Program-made: the position numbers and the translations under genes
The notes under the pieces: generated by a model
What the model saw: only the letters and a program-made list of their open reading frames with translations
The model's database searches: none
Told to the model about the DNA's origin: nothing
In this document: piece after piece, positions 10,581-22,460 of the stretch
How positions within the stretch are numbered: position 1 is the first letter of the stretch
Layout: every line of letters begins with the position of its first letter
DNA from: Liolophura sinensis
Taxonomy: Eukaryota; Mollusca; Polyplacophora; Chitonida; Chitonidae
Reading direction: 5' to 3'
Assembly: GCF_032854445.1 (NCBI RefSeq)
Contig: NC_088295.1
Location: 24,787,385-24,851,384, forward strand
Length of the DNA: 64,000 nucleotides

Positions 10581-13500
10581 TCAACTTTTAATGATTTCTA
10601 ATTCTGCTGACTTGTGTGTGTTTCGTAATGTGTATCTTGACCAGGCTGCCATCTGTATCACGCCCACAACCACTGGCATGAAACAGAGAATAGCTAGCAT
10701 GGCTTCCTGTAGTTGAGTATAGCCTGTCCATGATGACCTGTCTTCAGAATTCTCTCTCAGATCACTGTATCCATACCAATTAAGGATGGCTGTCACAACC
10801 ATGGGGGATAGTGAGTTGGCTGGCTTCACTATCAGAGCATTGGTGCCATATATCATGGAAGAAATGGGATGCCTGTAACAGATGAAAGCTCCAATGACAT
10901 ACAATTTTTTGTGGACTACATCAACTTATGCTAAGTTTAAGTCCATAAGTAATAGATTAACCACAGGGTTTAAAAATCTTGCTAACTCATGAATATGTCC
11001 TGAATTTTTTACTTGGTGCAATACTTACAGAGAGATATGAACTGTCAAGTTTGCTATCAAAACAACACGAGCTATCTCACAAAAGCAGTTAAGATACAAT
11101 AAATACTTACTTTCGGTTATGCTTCTGCATGTCTTCATCAGCTATATCTGACAGTGACATGGTGAACAGGTTGTAAGCTGCACCCGTGTAACCACTGGTA
11201 AAAAAACAAAAGTAAATAAATGTACTATAATTAAATATTAAAACTTTTTAACTTGGTTAGCGCTGACTTTTTGTATAGATTCATAGGTTGTGAACTATTA
11301 TTGGTCGATTGGTGCTTGTAAAAAGACTTCGAGAGTGTCTGGCTCAATTGTTAATGTCTCCCTCTCTGAACAGAATTTATGGTCAGCCCTTGGCCAGTGA
11401 GGCTGTGTACTCAAATTTTCTGCTTGCTTAGGGAGTTTTAAGTACAAAGTTTGTCAAATACCTGGTTAAGGCAGAGCCATATCTAGAAAAAAATTAAAGG
11501 TTCTCACCACAAAAAGAAATTCTACAAATTGCAACTTGATTTGATGCTTTCTGAGAGCTTTTAATAATTTGTATTTAAGAGGTTTGTGTGAAAATTTAAC
11601 TTTTTTTATTGACCATCAAATATTTGCTCAATGTTTCTGTTGCATGTTGCATGTTTAAGTGTTAACATGGCCTCACTGCTTTGGGCATCCAACTATCTGG
11701 GATCTCAACTGTTTTCCAGACCTAAAATGACCTGTGGGCTCTACCAGGTTTCAACAAACACAAAAACCTGACTGCTGATGTAAAATATTCTTAAGTACAG
11801 TGTTTTATCACAATAAAATAAATAAAGTTCCACCATGTATTTTAGCATTGATAGTAATAGTAGGGTAAACCATGAGGCCAAATGACAAGTAAATAGTGTT
11901 AACACTTATCAATGTATCATTCTGGAGAGCCTTGTGCAGGAAATGGCAAAGTGTTCACTGTGTCAGTATTAGATGTACCATTTCAATTCAGTTCAGTTTA
12001 AAATAGTAGAGAATTGTGCCTAATCATTAATGTTTACTCTAGTTACACTTACATTTCAATCAACATGCAAATCATCAGTATCCATGGGTTGCCAAAGCCT
12101 CCATGGGAAACATAGAGGAAGAGACCGATGAATATCTTGAGGTAGAAGTTCCACATGATAACCCTATGAGATCCAACATACCGTACTACTGACACCCCAA
12201 AAATGACGATTATCTGGAAGAAAATCAAAATCACACACACGATTTATTTGATTGGTGTTAAATGCCATGCTCAAGAATTTTTCATTCATGTGACAGTGGT
12301 TGGGATTAGTGATGGAGTAAGCCTGTTCTTTAACAGGCAGCCTGACATAAGGCTGCAGATGAAGCTACAAGAACTGGACACTGGTCAAGGGTTTGACAGT
12401 CACAGGGAGTCAGCATATCAGCTCACTGAGCTAGGGAGGGCACCCAAGCACAAACCCACAAATTTTCACAGGATCCAGTGTGCACAAACCCACAGGATCC
12501 AGTGTGATAGTGGTCATCCTCACTGGTTAAGTGTGCACAGCCATCAATGATAGGGTGATAGTGGTTCTCCTAGGTCAAGGATGATAGTGGTTCTCATAGG
12601 TCAAGGATGATAGTGGTTCTCATAGGTCAAGGATAATAGTGGTTCTCATAGGTCAAGGATGATAGTGGTTCTCATAGGTCAAGGATGATAGTGGTTCTTA
12701 TAGGTCGAATGTGAGTGGCCAACACTAGACAAGAGTGACAGTGGTTCCCATAGGTCTTGGGTGATAGTGGTTCTCACAGGTCAAGGATGATAGTGTTTCT
12801 CACACGTTGAGGGTGATAGTGGTTCTCACAGGTCAAGGATGATCGTGTTTCTTATAGGTCAAGTGTGAGTGGCCTACACTGGACAAGGGTGATAGTGGTT
12901 CTTATAGGTCAAGTGTGAGTGGTCAACACTAGTCAAGAGTGAGTGGTTCTCATGGGTCAAGGGTGATAGTGGTTCTCACAGGTCAAGGATGATAGTGTTT
13001 CTTATAGGCCAAGTGTGAGTGGCAAACACTAGACAAGAGTGACAATGGTTCTCATGGGTCTTGGGTGATAGTGGTTCTCACAGGTCAAGGGTAATAGTGT
13101 TTCTTATAGGTCAAGTGTGAATGGCCAACACTAGTCAAGAGTGACAGTGGTTCTCATAGGCCTTGGGTGATAGTGGTTCTCACAGGTCAAGGGTGATAGT
13201 GTTTCTTATAGGTCAAGTGTGAATGGCCAACTCTAGTCAAGAGTGACAGTGGTTCTCATAGGTCTTGGGTGATAGTGATTCTCACAGGTCAAGGAAGACA
13301 GTGGTTCTCACATGTCAAGGGTGATAGTGATTTTCATAGGTCATTGTGAGTGGCCAATACTAGTCAAGGGTGATGGTGCTTCTCACATGTGAAGAATAAT
13401 AGTGGTTCTCACACGTCAAGGGTCATAGTGGTTCTCATGGGTCAAGGGTGATAGTGGTTCTCAAGGTTAAATCAAGGTTAAAAGTGGTTCTTATCAGCCA

Positions 13501-15612
13501 TGGGATATAATGGTCCTCATTAGCCAAATGCTATAGTGGTCCTCACTGGTCCAGGGATACACTTATCCTCATTGACCAAGGGCTATGGTGGTCCTCACTG
13601 GCCAAGGGATATATTGATCTTCATTGGCCAAGGGCTATAGTGGTCCTCACTGACCAAGGGATACATTGATCCTCATTGGCCAAGGGCTATAGTGGTCCTT
13701 AATATTCAAGGGATATAGTGGTCTGTAGTCAAGGGCTATATAGTGGTCCTCATTAGTCAACAGCTGTAGCGATCCTCTAGTCAATGGCCATAGTGGTCCT
13801 CATTGGTCAACAGCTATATTGGTCCTATCTTTACTTAAGGGCCACAGTGGCCTCATTTGTCAACAGCTATATTGTTCCTATCTTTACTTAAGGGCCACAG
13901 TGGCCTCATTTGTCAACAGCTATATTGGTCCTATCTTTACTTAAGGGCCACAGTGGCCTCATTTGTCAACAGCTATATTGGTCCTATCTTTACTTAAGGG
14001 CCACAGTGGCCTCATTTGTCAACAGCTATATTAGTCCTCTTTAGTCAAGGCTTTAGTGGTATCACTGGTCAAGGCTAGTGCTCTGAAGTGAGGCACCCTG
14101 AACTGCTCTATAAGAAGTGGGTTCCACAATGATAGTAGTACAGGATTTTTAGTTTAATGATGAACTCAAGAGTATTTCTTTTATGCAACAGTAGAAAAGT
14201 CTATGAGAGGGGAAAACTTGAGACAGCCAGAAACCAAACATTCCACCTCGTCAGTTACCTAGCAACCTTCTGGACTACCATTTTGGAACTACTCTGAACA
14301 TGCCAACTAACTGGACAAGGGCTAAGCATACAGCATACCACTTGACCATCAATTTATTTATTTATTTAATTGGTATTTTACACCAAACTCAAGAATATTT
14401 CACTTATACAACGGCGGCCAGCATTATGGTGTGAGGAAATTGGGCAGAGCCTGGGGAAACCCCATGACCATTCACAGGTTGCTGGCAGATCTTCCAACGT
14501 ATGGCCAGAGAGGAGGTCAGCATGAGTTGGGCTTGAACTCACAGCGACTGCATTGGTGAGAGGCTCCTGGGTCTAACGCTGCGCTAACCAACTGAGCCAA
14601 GGAGGCCCCTAATTGACCATCAAGGGCCTTGAAGAAAGAAGCTCTACTACTAATCCTGAGAGAAATGAACTGTGCTAATCACTGTTAATTAGATACTAAC
14701 AGCTGGAAATGTGTTGAGAAGTCCATGGAAAATACCCCTGGTGTAAGGGCTAATGGTAGTGGCTGGTATGAGGTTTTCAGTCACAATCACAGAAAAGTTG
14801 GAGATCCATGTTTTTTGGAATTCCTGGCAGAAATTCACAATAACAAAGCAGACAAAGTTTTTGTTTGTGAGAACATGTTTGGTGAGTTGGCACATTGTGA
14901 AGCCTGTCACTCTCGATGAAGACTGGTGGTTATCAAAGGATACATCATCTGACTTTTCCACGGCCTTGTCAAACTCTGTATGGGCATTCAGGCCAGTGTA
15001 GGTCATCAGAAGCCAACTACAGAGGGCTATACATACACAAGTCACCTGGAAATTGCTGAAGTTCTGCAGACTTTTTGATGAAAATTCACATGAGTAAACT
15101 CCAATTGAGGATCCAACGATGTTTCCAACAGAGCTCATCCAGGCCAGGCCCAGTCGGTCACTGTGTTGACTGGAGATCTCTGTGAATAGACAACAGCCAG
15201 CCAGTCCAATGAAAGTGAAGCCTGTGTCATAGAGAGATAAGGCCACAATTAGGTGTAGTCCTGTTACCCAACTACCCTTACCCTCTTCTTCCCATGGGAA
15301 CCAGGGTATCAGAAATGCCAAGGTAAAAAATGGGGCAGCATATAAAATGGCTCCACGTCTTGTTTTGAGGAATCTAAATCTTGCGCTGTCCTGTAGGTAT
15401 GCAAACAATGGGTCGTTGATGGTATTCCACACCAAATATAAGAACTGTGCAATCTGAAACCAGGTTGTTGAAATGTGGTACCTCTCCAAGAAGATCTTCA
15501 CATAGTAAAAATGAAAGACAGAGTGTACCATTGTAAGGCCTGATGATAAAGCAGTAAATGCCAATACTGGCCTAGAAATCTTGAATGAGTTGAATCTTAG
15601 CACACTAGCCAT
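10581..15612 (-). CDS. MFSD13A: MFSD13A/TMEM180-like membrane protein, copy 2 (4 exons)
   Basis: Paralogue of the gene at 549-4932, on the opposite strand and pointing towards it. Coding exons in transcript order: 15612-14701, 12213-12053, 11194-11111, 10872-10581; phases 0, 2, 2; 482 aa. Introns lie at the same places as in copy 1. Exon 1 has VWNTINDPLFAYLQD, KTRRGAILY and PWFPWEEEGKGSWVTGLHL; exon 3 has MSLSDIADED; exon 4 has YGTNALIVKPANSLSPMVV. The start at 15612 begins MASVLRF and aligns with copy 1. The frame is also open upstream to an ATG at 15714, but an acceptor-like site (ctcaccag) lies between, so the shorter start is preferred. The exon 1 donor is GTTAGT. Intron 1 holds a 1.5 kb minisatellite. 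Confidence 0.9.
12240..12330 (-). mobile_element. SINE type A fragment
   Basis: Only the tail end is recognisable (atttatttgattggtgtta, gccatgctcaagaattt), in intron 1 of MFSD13A copy 2, 27 bases from the exon 2 acceptor. Confidence 0.5.
12545..13480. repeat. Minisatellite with 26 bp unit and 102 bp higher-order unit
   Basis: Basic unit of about 26 bp (ggatgatagtggttctcata plus ggtcaa). Between about 12960 and 13270 four diverged 26 bp units form a 102 bp higher-order repeat: the block ttgggtgatagtg begins at 13061, 13163 and 13265. It lies in intron 1 of MFSD13A copy 2. Confidence 0.9.
13480..14065. repeat. Second minisatellite zone, including 53 bp tandem units
   Basis: Continues the previous array with a diverged motif (ggctatagtggtcctcattg). 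It ends in near-perfect 53 bp repeats that start with caacagctatatt at 13808, 13861, 13914, 13967 and 14020. The two zones look like one array that changed its unit over time. Confidence 0.85.
14350..14610 (-). mobile_element. SINE type A, near full-length
   Basis: The clearest minus-strand type A copy. The head at 14610 reads cctccttggctcagttgg (A box), then gagttcaagccc (B box), then the body (ctggccatacg, ccatgaccattc) and a tail of ATTTATTT units at 14352. It lies 91 bases from exon 1 of MFSD13A copy 2. Confidence 0.85.
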
Positions 15613-17003
15613 CCTTTTCCAGCTGGTGAGTGTATACAAACACAGGCAGGAATCATGGGAAAGTCTTAGTGATATCTTCCAAAGACTGTTTGTCAAGTCA
15701 AGTCTCCATGCCACTTCATTGGAATGTCATACTGAGTACGTGTAGTTATATCTGGGGCTGCCTACAAAACAAAACCAATTTATGTTTGTATTTATATTTT
15801 CAAGGAGTGTTATATAACGCTCTCCATTTTTTTTCATTACATTCAACAACTGTAACTGCTGTGCTTTGGCTCATTATGACAGCATCCTGAAATGTACACA
15901 TCTTACCTGTAACATAGGCCTATACTGATTTATACTGATCTACAACAGGTGAAAGTACAATAATGTATGGTCAGCTATTAAACAGAATAACAAATAGTCC
16001 AGTTGTAGTTGCTGGTATACTTAATACTTTCTGTTTTTTTTTTGTTTTTGGCTACATCTATGGTTTTGAAAATGTTATAAATACATTCCAAAGTACACTT
16101 ATTTATACTAGACAACGTAGGCTACAGGCTTCAGATAATGTACGACGGCATATACACTGTGGGTGTTTGGATTAGAGCCATATAATTTTGCATATACACT
16201 GGTAAGAAGAGATTAGACGGAGTTAACAGATATGGGGAGTTCGGAGGAAATCAAAAATGGTCTTCGCAGTCTCAAGAAGATGAAAAGCCCCTTGACACAC
16301 ATGCCTATACTCCTATTTTATATCGTGTGATCCACGCCACTGCTGACGTGATCTTAAGTAATGACGGATGAGCTCCCGGCCAGTCTCAGTCTCTATCGTG
16401 GTGACAGTAGGCCTACCATGTAACAGTAACGCTCTCTGCAAGACTCCGGTCACAAGCAGGCAGATTAATACTGAGACTCTACGTTTAGTTAAATAAATTT
16501 GCAACAAAATGAAATGATAAGAAATCAAGAAACTTAAACCGTTTGGTAGATGTAATACGTGTCGTTCGACAACTTCCGTAGGCACGACGGAGATTGCCGA
16601 ACAGGGACGGTTGTCTCTACCGTGACAGCCATTTTGTGTTTCCGTGTGGTCAGGTTGCTGCGAAAGGTATTGATATTTCATCTCGCTACAGATTCTGACA
16701 ACACAAAGTAAGCTTAATATTTTGACACATATGCTATCTAGGTATAGTTTTGCTAGGTAGTCTATAGATATCCCGTTAACACTTGGGGGAAAACACGGAG
16801 ATAAAGATAGTCATTTCACCTTGAAAATTCAAGGATATTGACTGCATGTAGGAGTGTCCAGTTTTCGTTACAGTGAAGCATGTCCACAAGGTTTCAGCGG
16901 ACAACATTGTGAACATGCGCCTGCAGCATTTTCTTTAGAACACAATGAACATCTTTAGTCGGTTTATAACTTTCATATTTGACAGTTTGGTGTATATGAA
17001 CAT
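15613..17003 (-). other. Upstream region of MFSD13A copy 2
   Basis: No coding exon is supported. On the minus strand an acceptor-like site abuts 15622 and a donor (GTAAGA) lies at 15906, so a noncoding exon may begin above 15907 with an intron of about 284 bases. A short plus-strand open frame at about 16231-16326 starts MGSSEEIKNG, but it has no recognisable homology. Confidence 0.3.
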
Positions 17004-17010
17004 GTTGAGA

Positions 17011-19290
17011 CAGAGGCGCTCGAAGCTATCTCCCTTTATTAGTCAGTCACACAGTGATCTATATGGACAGGCGCGAAACACGGTTTGCAAGAAATCACGA
17101 AACGGCAATACAAAGAACCTTTGTTTCTCGATTGTAATCGCACCTGCTCGCACTAGACACATATCTGTCTTAATCCCAGTCCATTAGACAGCTCGACTTC
17201 CACATGATTATTACCTTTGAAGGAAACGTCCATCAACTCCATCGTTTACCCCGCCTCTCCACTGTTTATAGCCTCTGCGGTTTCGAGAGTTGACAGAGAT
17301 TCACGAACTGGTGTGCATGGGCGTCATACTTGACACAGATACCATCCAGCTGTTAATGACAGCCAGTAGTTGAAATGGCCACAAACACCCATTAATTTTC
17401 CATAAGCGACAATGTTAACGTTTAGCACTGTAGCTCAGTCCAAAACATTCCTTGACAGCAAAACAAGACTTCACACCTTAAAAATACACAGAATCACATT
17501 TGTCCCTCCCAAAAAACGGAAGTTGTAATGGTAGGATGCAGCATGAGGCCGTCCAAATTTATCTTGATGGCCGCAATATTTGTCTCCCTGGACAAGCTGG
17601 TACAGGAAAGATGTATACAGTAAAACAAATTACTTAACAAAAAATCAATGAAAAACATTGGAAAGTCAGTTGCAGTAACATGTGCTACAGGCATGACAAT
17701 TGCTTTTATGACATTGATAGCTAAACAGAGGCCAATTCCACAAAACCATTTCGGAATCTTTACAATGCTTAGTTTTTGGTTCAAGAATTAGAACTTTTGA
17801 ACTTTTGTCAGAAATGGCTTTGAGAGTTATTGCATCTTCCCCCGCGCATTAAATCTTCCTTAGTGTAAATTGATGTCAACTGAGTAGGTCCCATAATCAA
17901 CAAACCTGTTCTGAGTTTTGTTGAACCTAAAACGATCCATGACAACCTCACAGATTCACAAAATAAATACATTTTCAAACACTACACCAAGTGTGGCAGA
18001 CATCTAGTTCTGATAGTCGTACAAACAAGTCACATGAGTGATGTGAGCGCAGAAAAAAAAAGTTTGTTAAAGAGTGATAATACCTTTGGCAATCAGTATA
18101 GTAACACTTGGCATGTCCAGTCATCCATTTGACTAGTTCACTCCTCGTGTCTTCAGAGGGCGCTAATTGCTTCATCCTCATTCGTTCTCGACCAGCCGGA
18201 TAGCACAGTTGGTAGTGTGTCCGCCTCGGGAGCTGTAGATCCAGGATCAATCCTGAGTCGAGTCACACCTAAGACTTTAAAAAAGGAAGTTGTAACTTCC
18301 TCACTTGGCATTCAGCATGATGGGGATAGTGCAAAGATTAGTTGACCCGTATCAGTATAATGGCTCGGGCGGGGCGGCTTACTTGCCTTCGGTAAGTCGT
18401 CTCAGTGAAGCAGCACTAGATAAAAGGGCAGTGGAAATCTGTCCTGCAACAAGGATGCACATTACATACACCCTGAGGATTCCTTCGTTGTCATATTACT
18501 GAAATTACCCGCTTTTTACAGGTCACTTAACATGGAAAATTGCTCGGTCGCAGCAAAGAGTGGCCGTTTAGAGCAAATGAATGCTGCTTACAAGTGGCCA
18601 TAAGTACCGGTTTGACTTTAAAAAGTTACACAATTCTAGCTGATAATTAATTGAACTGTGGATGTACTTAGTGTGACACATACATCTGGCCACAGAGTAG
18701 GGGCTACTGTGGCAATTCAAATCCGTGCATTATTTGTTCTTTTTTTTCTATCTTCTTCAGATTTTTTTCAACAGTTTATATGCACATCAGTTTATGCAAA
18801 TAGACATGAAAAAGCAGTTAAAATACATTGTGTGTATATAAATTACTTTTAAATTGTGCCTACGCATGGATTTAAAAAAATTATTCTTCCGTATTTTTCA
18901 ACTGATAAATAAATATTTGCCATTGTGTCTTGTGCTTTGGATTTGTAATAGCTGGTTGGTATCTTTGTCAAGTATGACGCCCATGAACGCCAGCAAAAGA
19001 GGTTATAAATGGCGGAGCGGCGGGATAAACAATGGGAGTTGACAGATTTTGGACATTTTCTTCAAAGGTGGTATTCATACGGAATTCGAGCCATTTAATG
19101 CACTGGGATTAGGAAAGATATGTGTCTAGTGAGAGCAGGTGCGATAAAAATCGAGAAACAGAGGTTTTTATTATTGCCGTTTTGTGATTTCTTGCCCACG
19201 GTGTTTGGCGCCTGTCCATGTATACATGTGTATATATATGTATTAGTGCGCGACTGACTTATAAAGGGAGATAACTTCGAGTGCCCCCTG
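17011..19290. mobile_element. Fold-back element with about 346 bp inverted arms
   Basis: The left arm 17011-17357 and the right arm 18946-19290 are imperfect reverse complements along their whole length. Shared blocks include gatatgtgtctagtg, agcaggtgcgat, gtgatttcttgc, gcgcctgtccat, caagtatgacgccc and, at the outer ends, aaagggagata. Outer ends read CAGAGGCGCTCGAAG and, inverted, CAGGGGGCACTCGAAG. GTTGAG lies at 17004-17009 and again at 19291-19296, a likely target-site duplication. The CAG start recalls hAT-type ends, but the duplication is shorter than the usual 8 bp. The 1.6 kb core has no transposase; it contains a type B SINE. This is a non-autonomous element by inference. Confidence 0.8.
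18193..18507 (+). mobile_element. SINE type B nested in the fold-back element
   Basis: Head gccggatagcacagttggtag, B box caggatcaatcctgag, body blocks cttcggtaagtcgtctca and gtggaaatctgtcc. The 3' tail after ttgtcatattactg is missing. Confidence 0.85.
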
Positions 19291-19831
19291 GTTGAGGTAA
19301 ATTAGTTTGAGTCCCTTTAATAATACAGGTGACAGAACCTACACAATTATCTGTATTTTGGCACTCCCAACTTATCTTTCAACTTGTCTTTCACCTTGTC
19401 ATCTTCTTGTTTGTCGTTGTCTTCTTGTTTGCCTTGCAGGCGATTGAAGTGCCCAAATATGTGTGATCTCGAATATCATTAAGAATATCCTCCTTCCATC
19501 TTAGAACAAGTGCCCCCAAAAGACATGCTGGACATTTTTGCGGCTGTACACTTGTTAAGGTATTAAATGGCAGGCTGTGGCTTCATCAGATGGTTTAATA
19601 TCATCCAGGATCCACTCCCAGGAAACCTTCATAACTTTAGGAGAACAAAAGACGACAAACTGCACACAGTGTGGTTATCATGGTACATGTTGTTGACTTG
19701 AGTGTGTAATGTGAAGAGGTCCCTGAGTGTCATCTGCTCACTGCCATTCAGAGCTATTTGCAGTGGAAGTTGTTATCAAAACTTGCTGCTGTTTAGTTTA
19801 TTGTAGATCTCTTGTGTTAAAGTACCGCTTG

Positions 19832-20185
19832 GTTTCAGTGGCCTAATGGTTACAGCGCCTGTCTCAAAGTCGGGAGACCCGGGATCAAATCCAGATAGGA
19901 TCATACTAAAAACTTTAAAAATGTTACTTGCTGCAGCCTCGCTTGGCGCTCATAACTGAGAAGTTAGAGCAAGGAAACATGACTGGTTTGGCCGGTATCA
20001 GTATATTGTGAGTCGGGGGTCATGACTGGTGTTTTCGGCATGATACTTCAGAGGCGGCAGCATTTTGATGGTATGGACCCTCACTGCTACATGAAGACAT
20101 TACACACACCTAATAAATCCTCGTCGCCATATGACTGCAAACTTGTTAAGTATAATGTTAAACTTTAAGCATCGATTCATTCATT
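19832..20185 (+). mobile_element. SINE, diverged relative of type B
   Basis: Head tggcctaatggttacagcgcc (A-box-like) and gggatcaaatccag (B box), then a body in the same order as type B. The tail is ttaagtataatgttaaacttt plus CATTCATT. It sits 62 bases upstream of the acceptor of the first coding exon of COX6B. Confidence 0.65.
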
Positions 20186-20254
20186 TTTGTGTGAAAGTCA
20201 GCGTTATATTTTCACTGTACATGTATCTGTTCTTTTCTCTTTGTAGAAATCCTT

Positions 20255-21841
20255 ATGTCTGCTGCAGTTATGTCTGATAAGGGGTATCAGCCTAAGACTG
20301 CTCCTTTCGATGCCCGCTTCCCAAACCAGAACCAAACCAGGTACTGATCATTCGTAAATTAAAGTTTTGGAATAAGCCAGCATGTGTGGCAAAAGGTGTA
20401 GAAAAAAGATACCCCAAACAATATCTTTTTGATGTATGAAATATTTTTCTTTTCCTTTAATAAACATACCTTTTGCTACTCAGTATTCTGTGTTCTTATA
20501 AAATAAAAAATATATGTCCATGGGAGACCACAATGACTAAAACCACTTGCCCTGAAGACATATAAGATGATTGAGGCTCACAGACATACATGCTAATTTT
20601 GTCTTGGTTGTGATTTGTTTGCTAGCAGGCAGTTTGATTGCGCCATCGATGAACCCGACCACTGTTGTAGAAGTGAAAACACTTGGGAACGGTGACACCA
20701 ATCAAATAATAATAAATATATTTAATATGAGCAGGGAAAAATTGATTATATGTACATGAGCAGTGTATTTTAAAAACCTTTCCTTACCTAAAGTATGTTG
20801 TGCAGCCTTTTGTTCTTTCCTTTCTTCACGACAAAGATTTGTTGGCAAACTCGTCAAAAGATTCATGTTTTGCAAGAGAACACTGGTCAGTTCAGCTCTG
20901 ACCTGAATTGCCATTGCATAGGAAAAGTTGCCCTATTTTAATACAGTATTAATTTTTTTACACTATGGTTATTTAATTGCTGTCATTTTTATGTAGGGAC
21001 TCATTTAACAAACTTTGATTCTTTTTCAGGAATTGTTGGCAGAACTATGTAGACTACCATCGGTGTCTCAAAATCAAAGGAGAGGATTACAGCCCATGTA
21101 ATTACTTCAAGAGTGTCTATCAGTCACTATGTCCTAATGCTTGGGTAAGGTTCACTAAAACAGTTCCAATTAGGCTTTTGGTGCCTTTCACTTACAAGCA
21201 ACACAGATGTCATTTACTTACTTGGCTTAGTGTAGTGACTATTTATGTACTACTTTATGTAGTGACTTTCTCTGTCTTAAATCTAATAGCTGATTTGAAA
21301 GTGAAAGAATGTTAAAATATGCTTTGCTGAGTACACAAGTCAAATACACAGTCTTGTAAGGGAGTCAAGAAGAGGTTTCAGATGAGGGTATCCCGCTTTT
21401 TAACCTTAAGAAAAGTGATACATCACACTTTTGGTGTATGTATGGTGGAACTAACCTAGTGGTGCAGTGTGCAGGCTGAAACATTGCATTGTCTCTGCAC
21501 AAACTGACACGTATGTATTTTTAACTAGCTTACTACTGTGTGTGTCCATCTTTAGGCTTTAGAGTATATTTAGATGTTCAGACCCTCATGTTGCCAGATG
21601 TGCTGTTGCATGTGTAGTGTTGGTTCTGAGCATGTTGTCCTATTTAGGAAAGTAATGAAGTTAGCCTTAAACTTACATTTTTAATCCAGAACTTTTGATA
21701 TATCTTGGTAAATTAATTTGTACCATTATGTAATGATTGTTGTCATCTATGGTTGGTTTACTGTAATTTTTTTTTCTTGTTTTTTAGGTTGAAAAATGGG
21801 ATGAGCAAGTCAGCAATGGGACATTTGCAGGGAAAATATAA
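20255..21841 (+). CDS. COX6B: Cytochrome c oxidase subunit 6B (3 coding exons)
   Basis: Small nuclear-encoded subunit of mitochondrial complex IV. It lies on the intermembrane-space side and helps hold the oxidase dimer; imported by the Mia40 disulfide relay (family knowledge). Coding exons 20255-20340, 21030-21144, 21788-21841; phases 2 and 0; 84 aa, close to the usual 86. The protein has the [20 protein letters not shown] block at its centre, then the twin motif C-x9-C and C-x10-C ([23 protein letters not shown]), and ends GTFAGKI. An in-frame second ATG at 20270 would give 79 aa. An acceptor ends at 20246, so at least one noncoding 5' exon lies upstream. The first donor is the weak GTACTG. 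Confidence 0.95.
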
Positions 21842-22021
21842 TGTATTGTTTCTGTAGGAAATTTGCTGTTAGACATCTGTGTGTTTGTTTCCATATTTGT
21901 TTCAAGCCAGATGAATCAAGCCCAGCTTCTCTTCTAATCTGAATGGGTTTGTACATGTAATTCCACAGAGTGAATTTATTATCATCATCTGGAAAAAAAT
22001 GGTGTAATGTGAAAAAAAAAT

Positions 22022-22027
22022 ATTAAA
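22022..22027 (+). terminator. Possible polyadenylation signal, COX6B
   Basis: ATTAAA, the common variant signal, 181 bases after the stop codon at 21841. No canonical AATAAA lies closer. Confidence 0.3.
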
Positions 22028-22274
22028 AATTTGTAGTATATATATATCGACTTGGTTGTGATTGTTGGTTTCTTTAGTTCTGTTTTGTTTCATTTGTTTA
22101 GAGACAAAGCCTGGCAGAAAATTTCTAACTTTCATCAACTCACATTTCGGAATTACAACCAAGCCAGCATGCACAGAGAGATAAAAAATAGAGTAGCAAA
22201 GTTTTGTGTTGGTAACCTTTAATAGCAAATTGTAGAATACTAGTGCTAAGAAATAACTGGACATTAGGATGGAT

Positions 22275-22460
22275 TCATCAAAGTTAAAGTGCTGGCTTGC
22301 TGCATCTGTCAGTGCCTTGAAGAGTGAGGTCACTCATTCAAATTCCACTGGTCTCCTGCTTCAGGCGTGGCTTTGAGTCAGGAAATTTGTAAGGTACCTT
22401 GTGAAGGGCAATGTTTTACTATTCTCTACCCAGAAACTGTATACTAATCAAATAAATGGA
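22275..22460 (+). mobile_element. Decayed SINE
   Basis: A B-box-like cattcaaattccac at about 22334 and an A-box-like cttgctgcatctgtcagtg before it, with a tail ending in aatcaaataaatgg. Resembles a decayed tRNA-derived SINE with uncertain family. Confidence 0.4.

Noticed and set aside
12545-14065. CRISPR-like regular repeats
   Set aside because: Repeats are contiguous with no unique spacers, within an intron of an animal gene.
16231-16326. Short plus-strand frame starting MGSSEEIKNGLRSLKKMK
   Set aside because: Looks coding-like in composition, but it ends after about 31 codons, has no clear donor and matches nothing I know.
19016-19097. ATGGCGGAGCGGCGG start with about 27 open codons upstream of COX6B
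   Set aside because: It lies inside the right arm of the fold-back element, and the other arm does not keep the frame.
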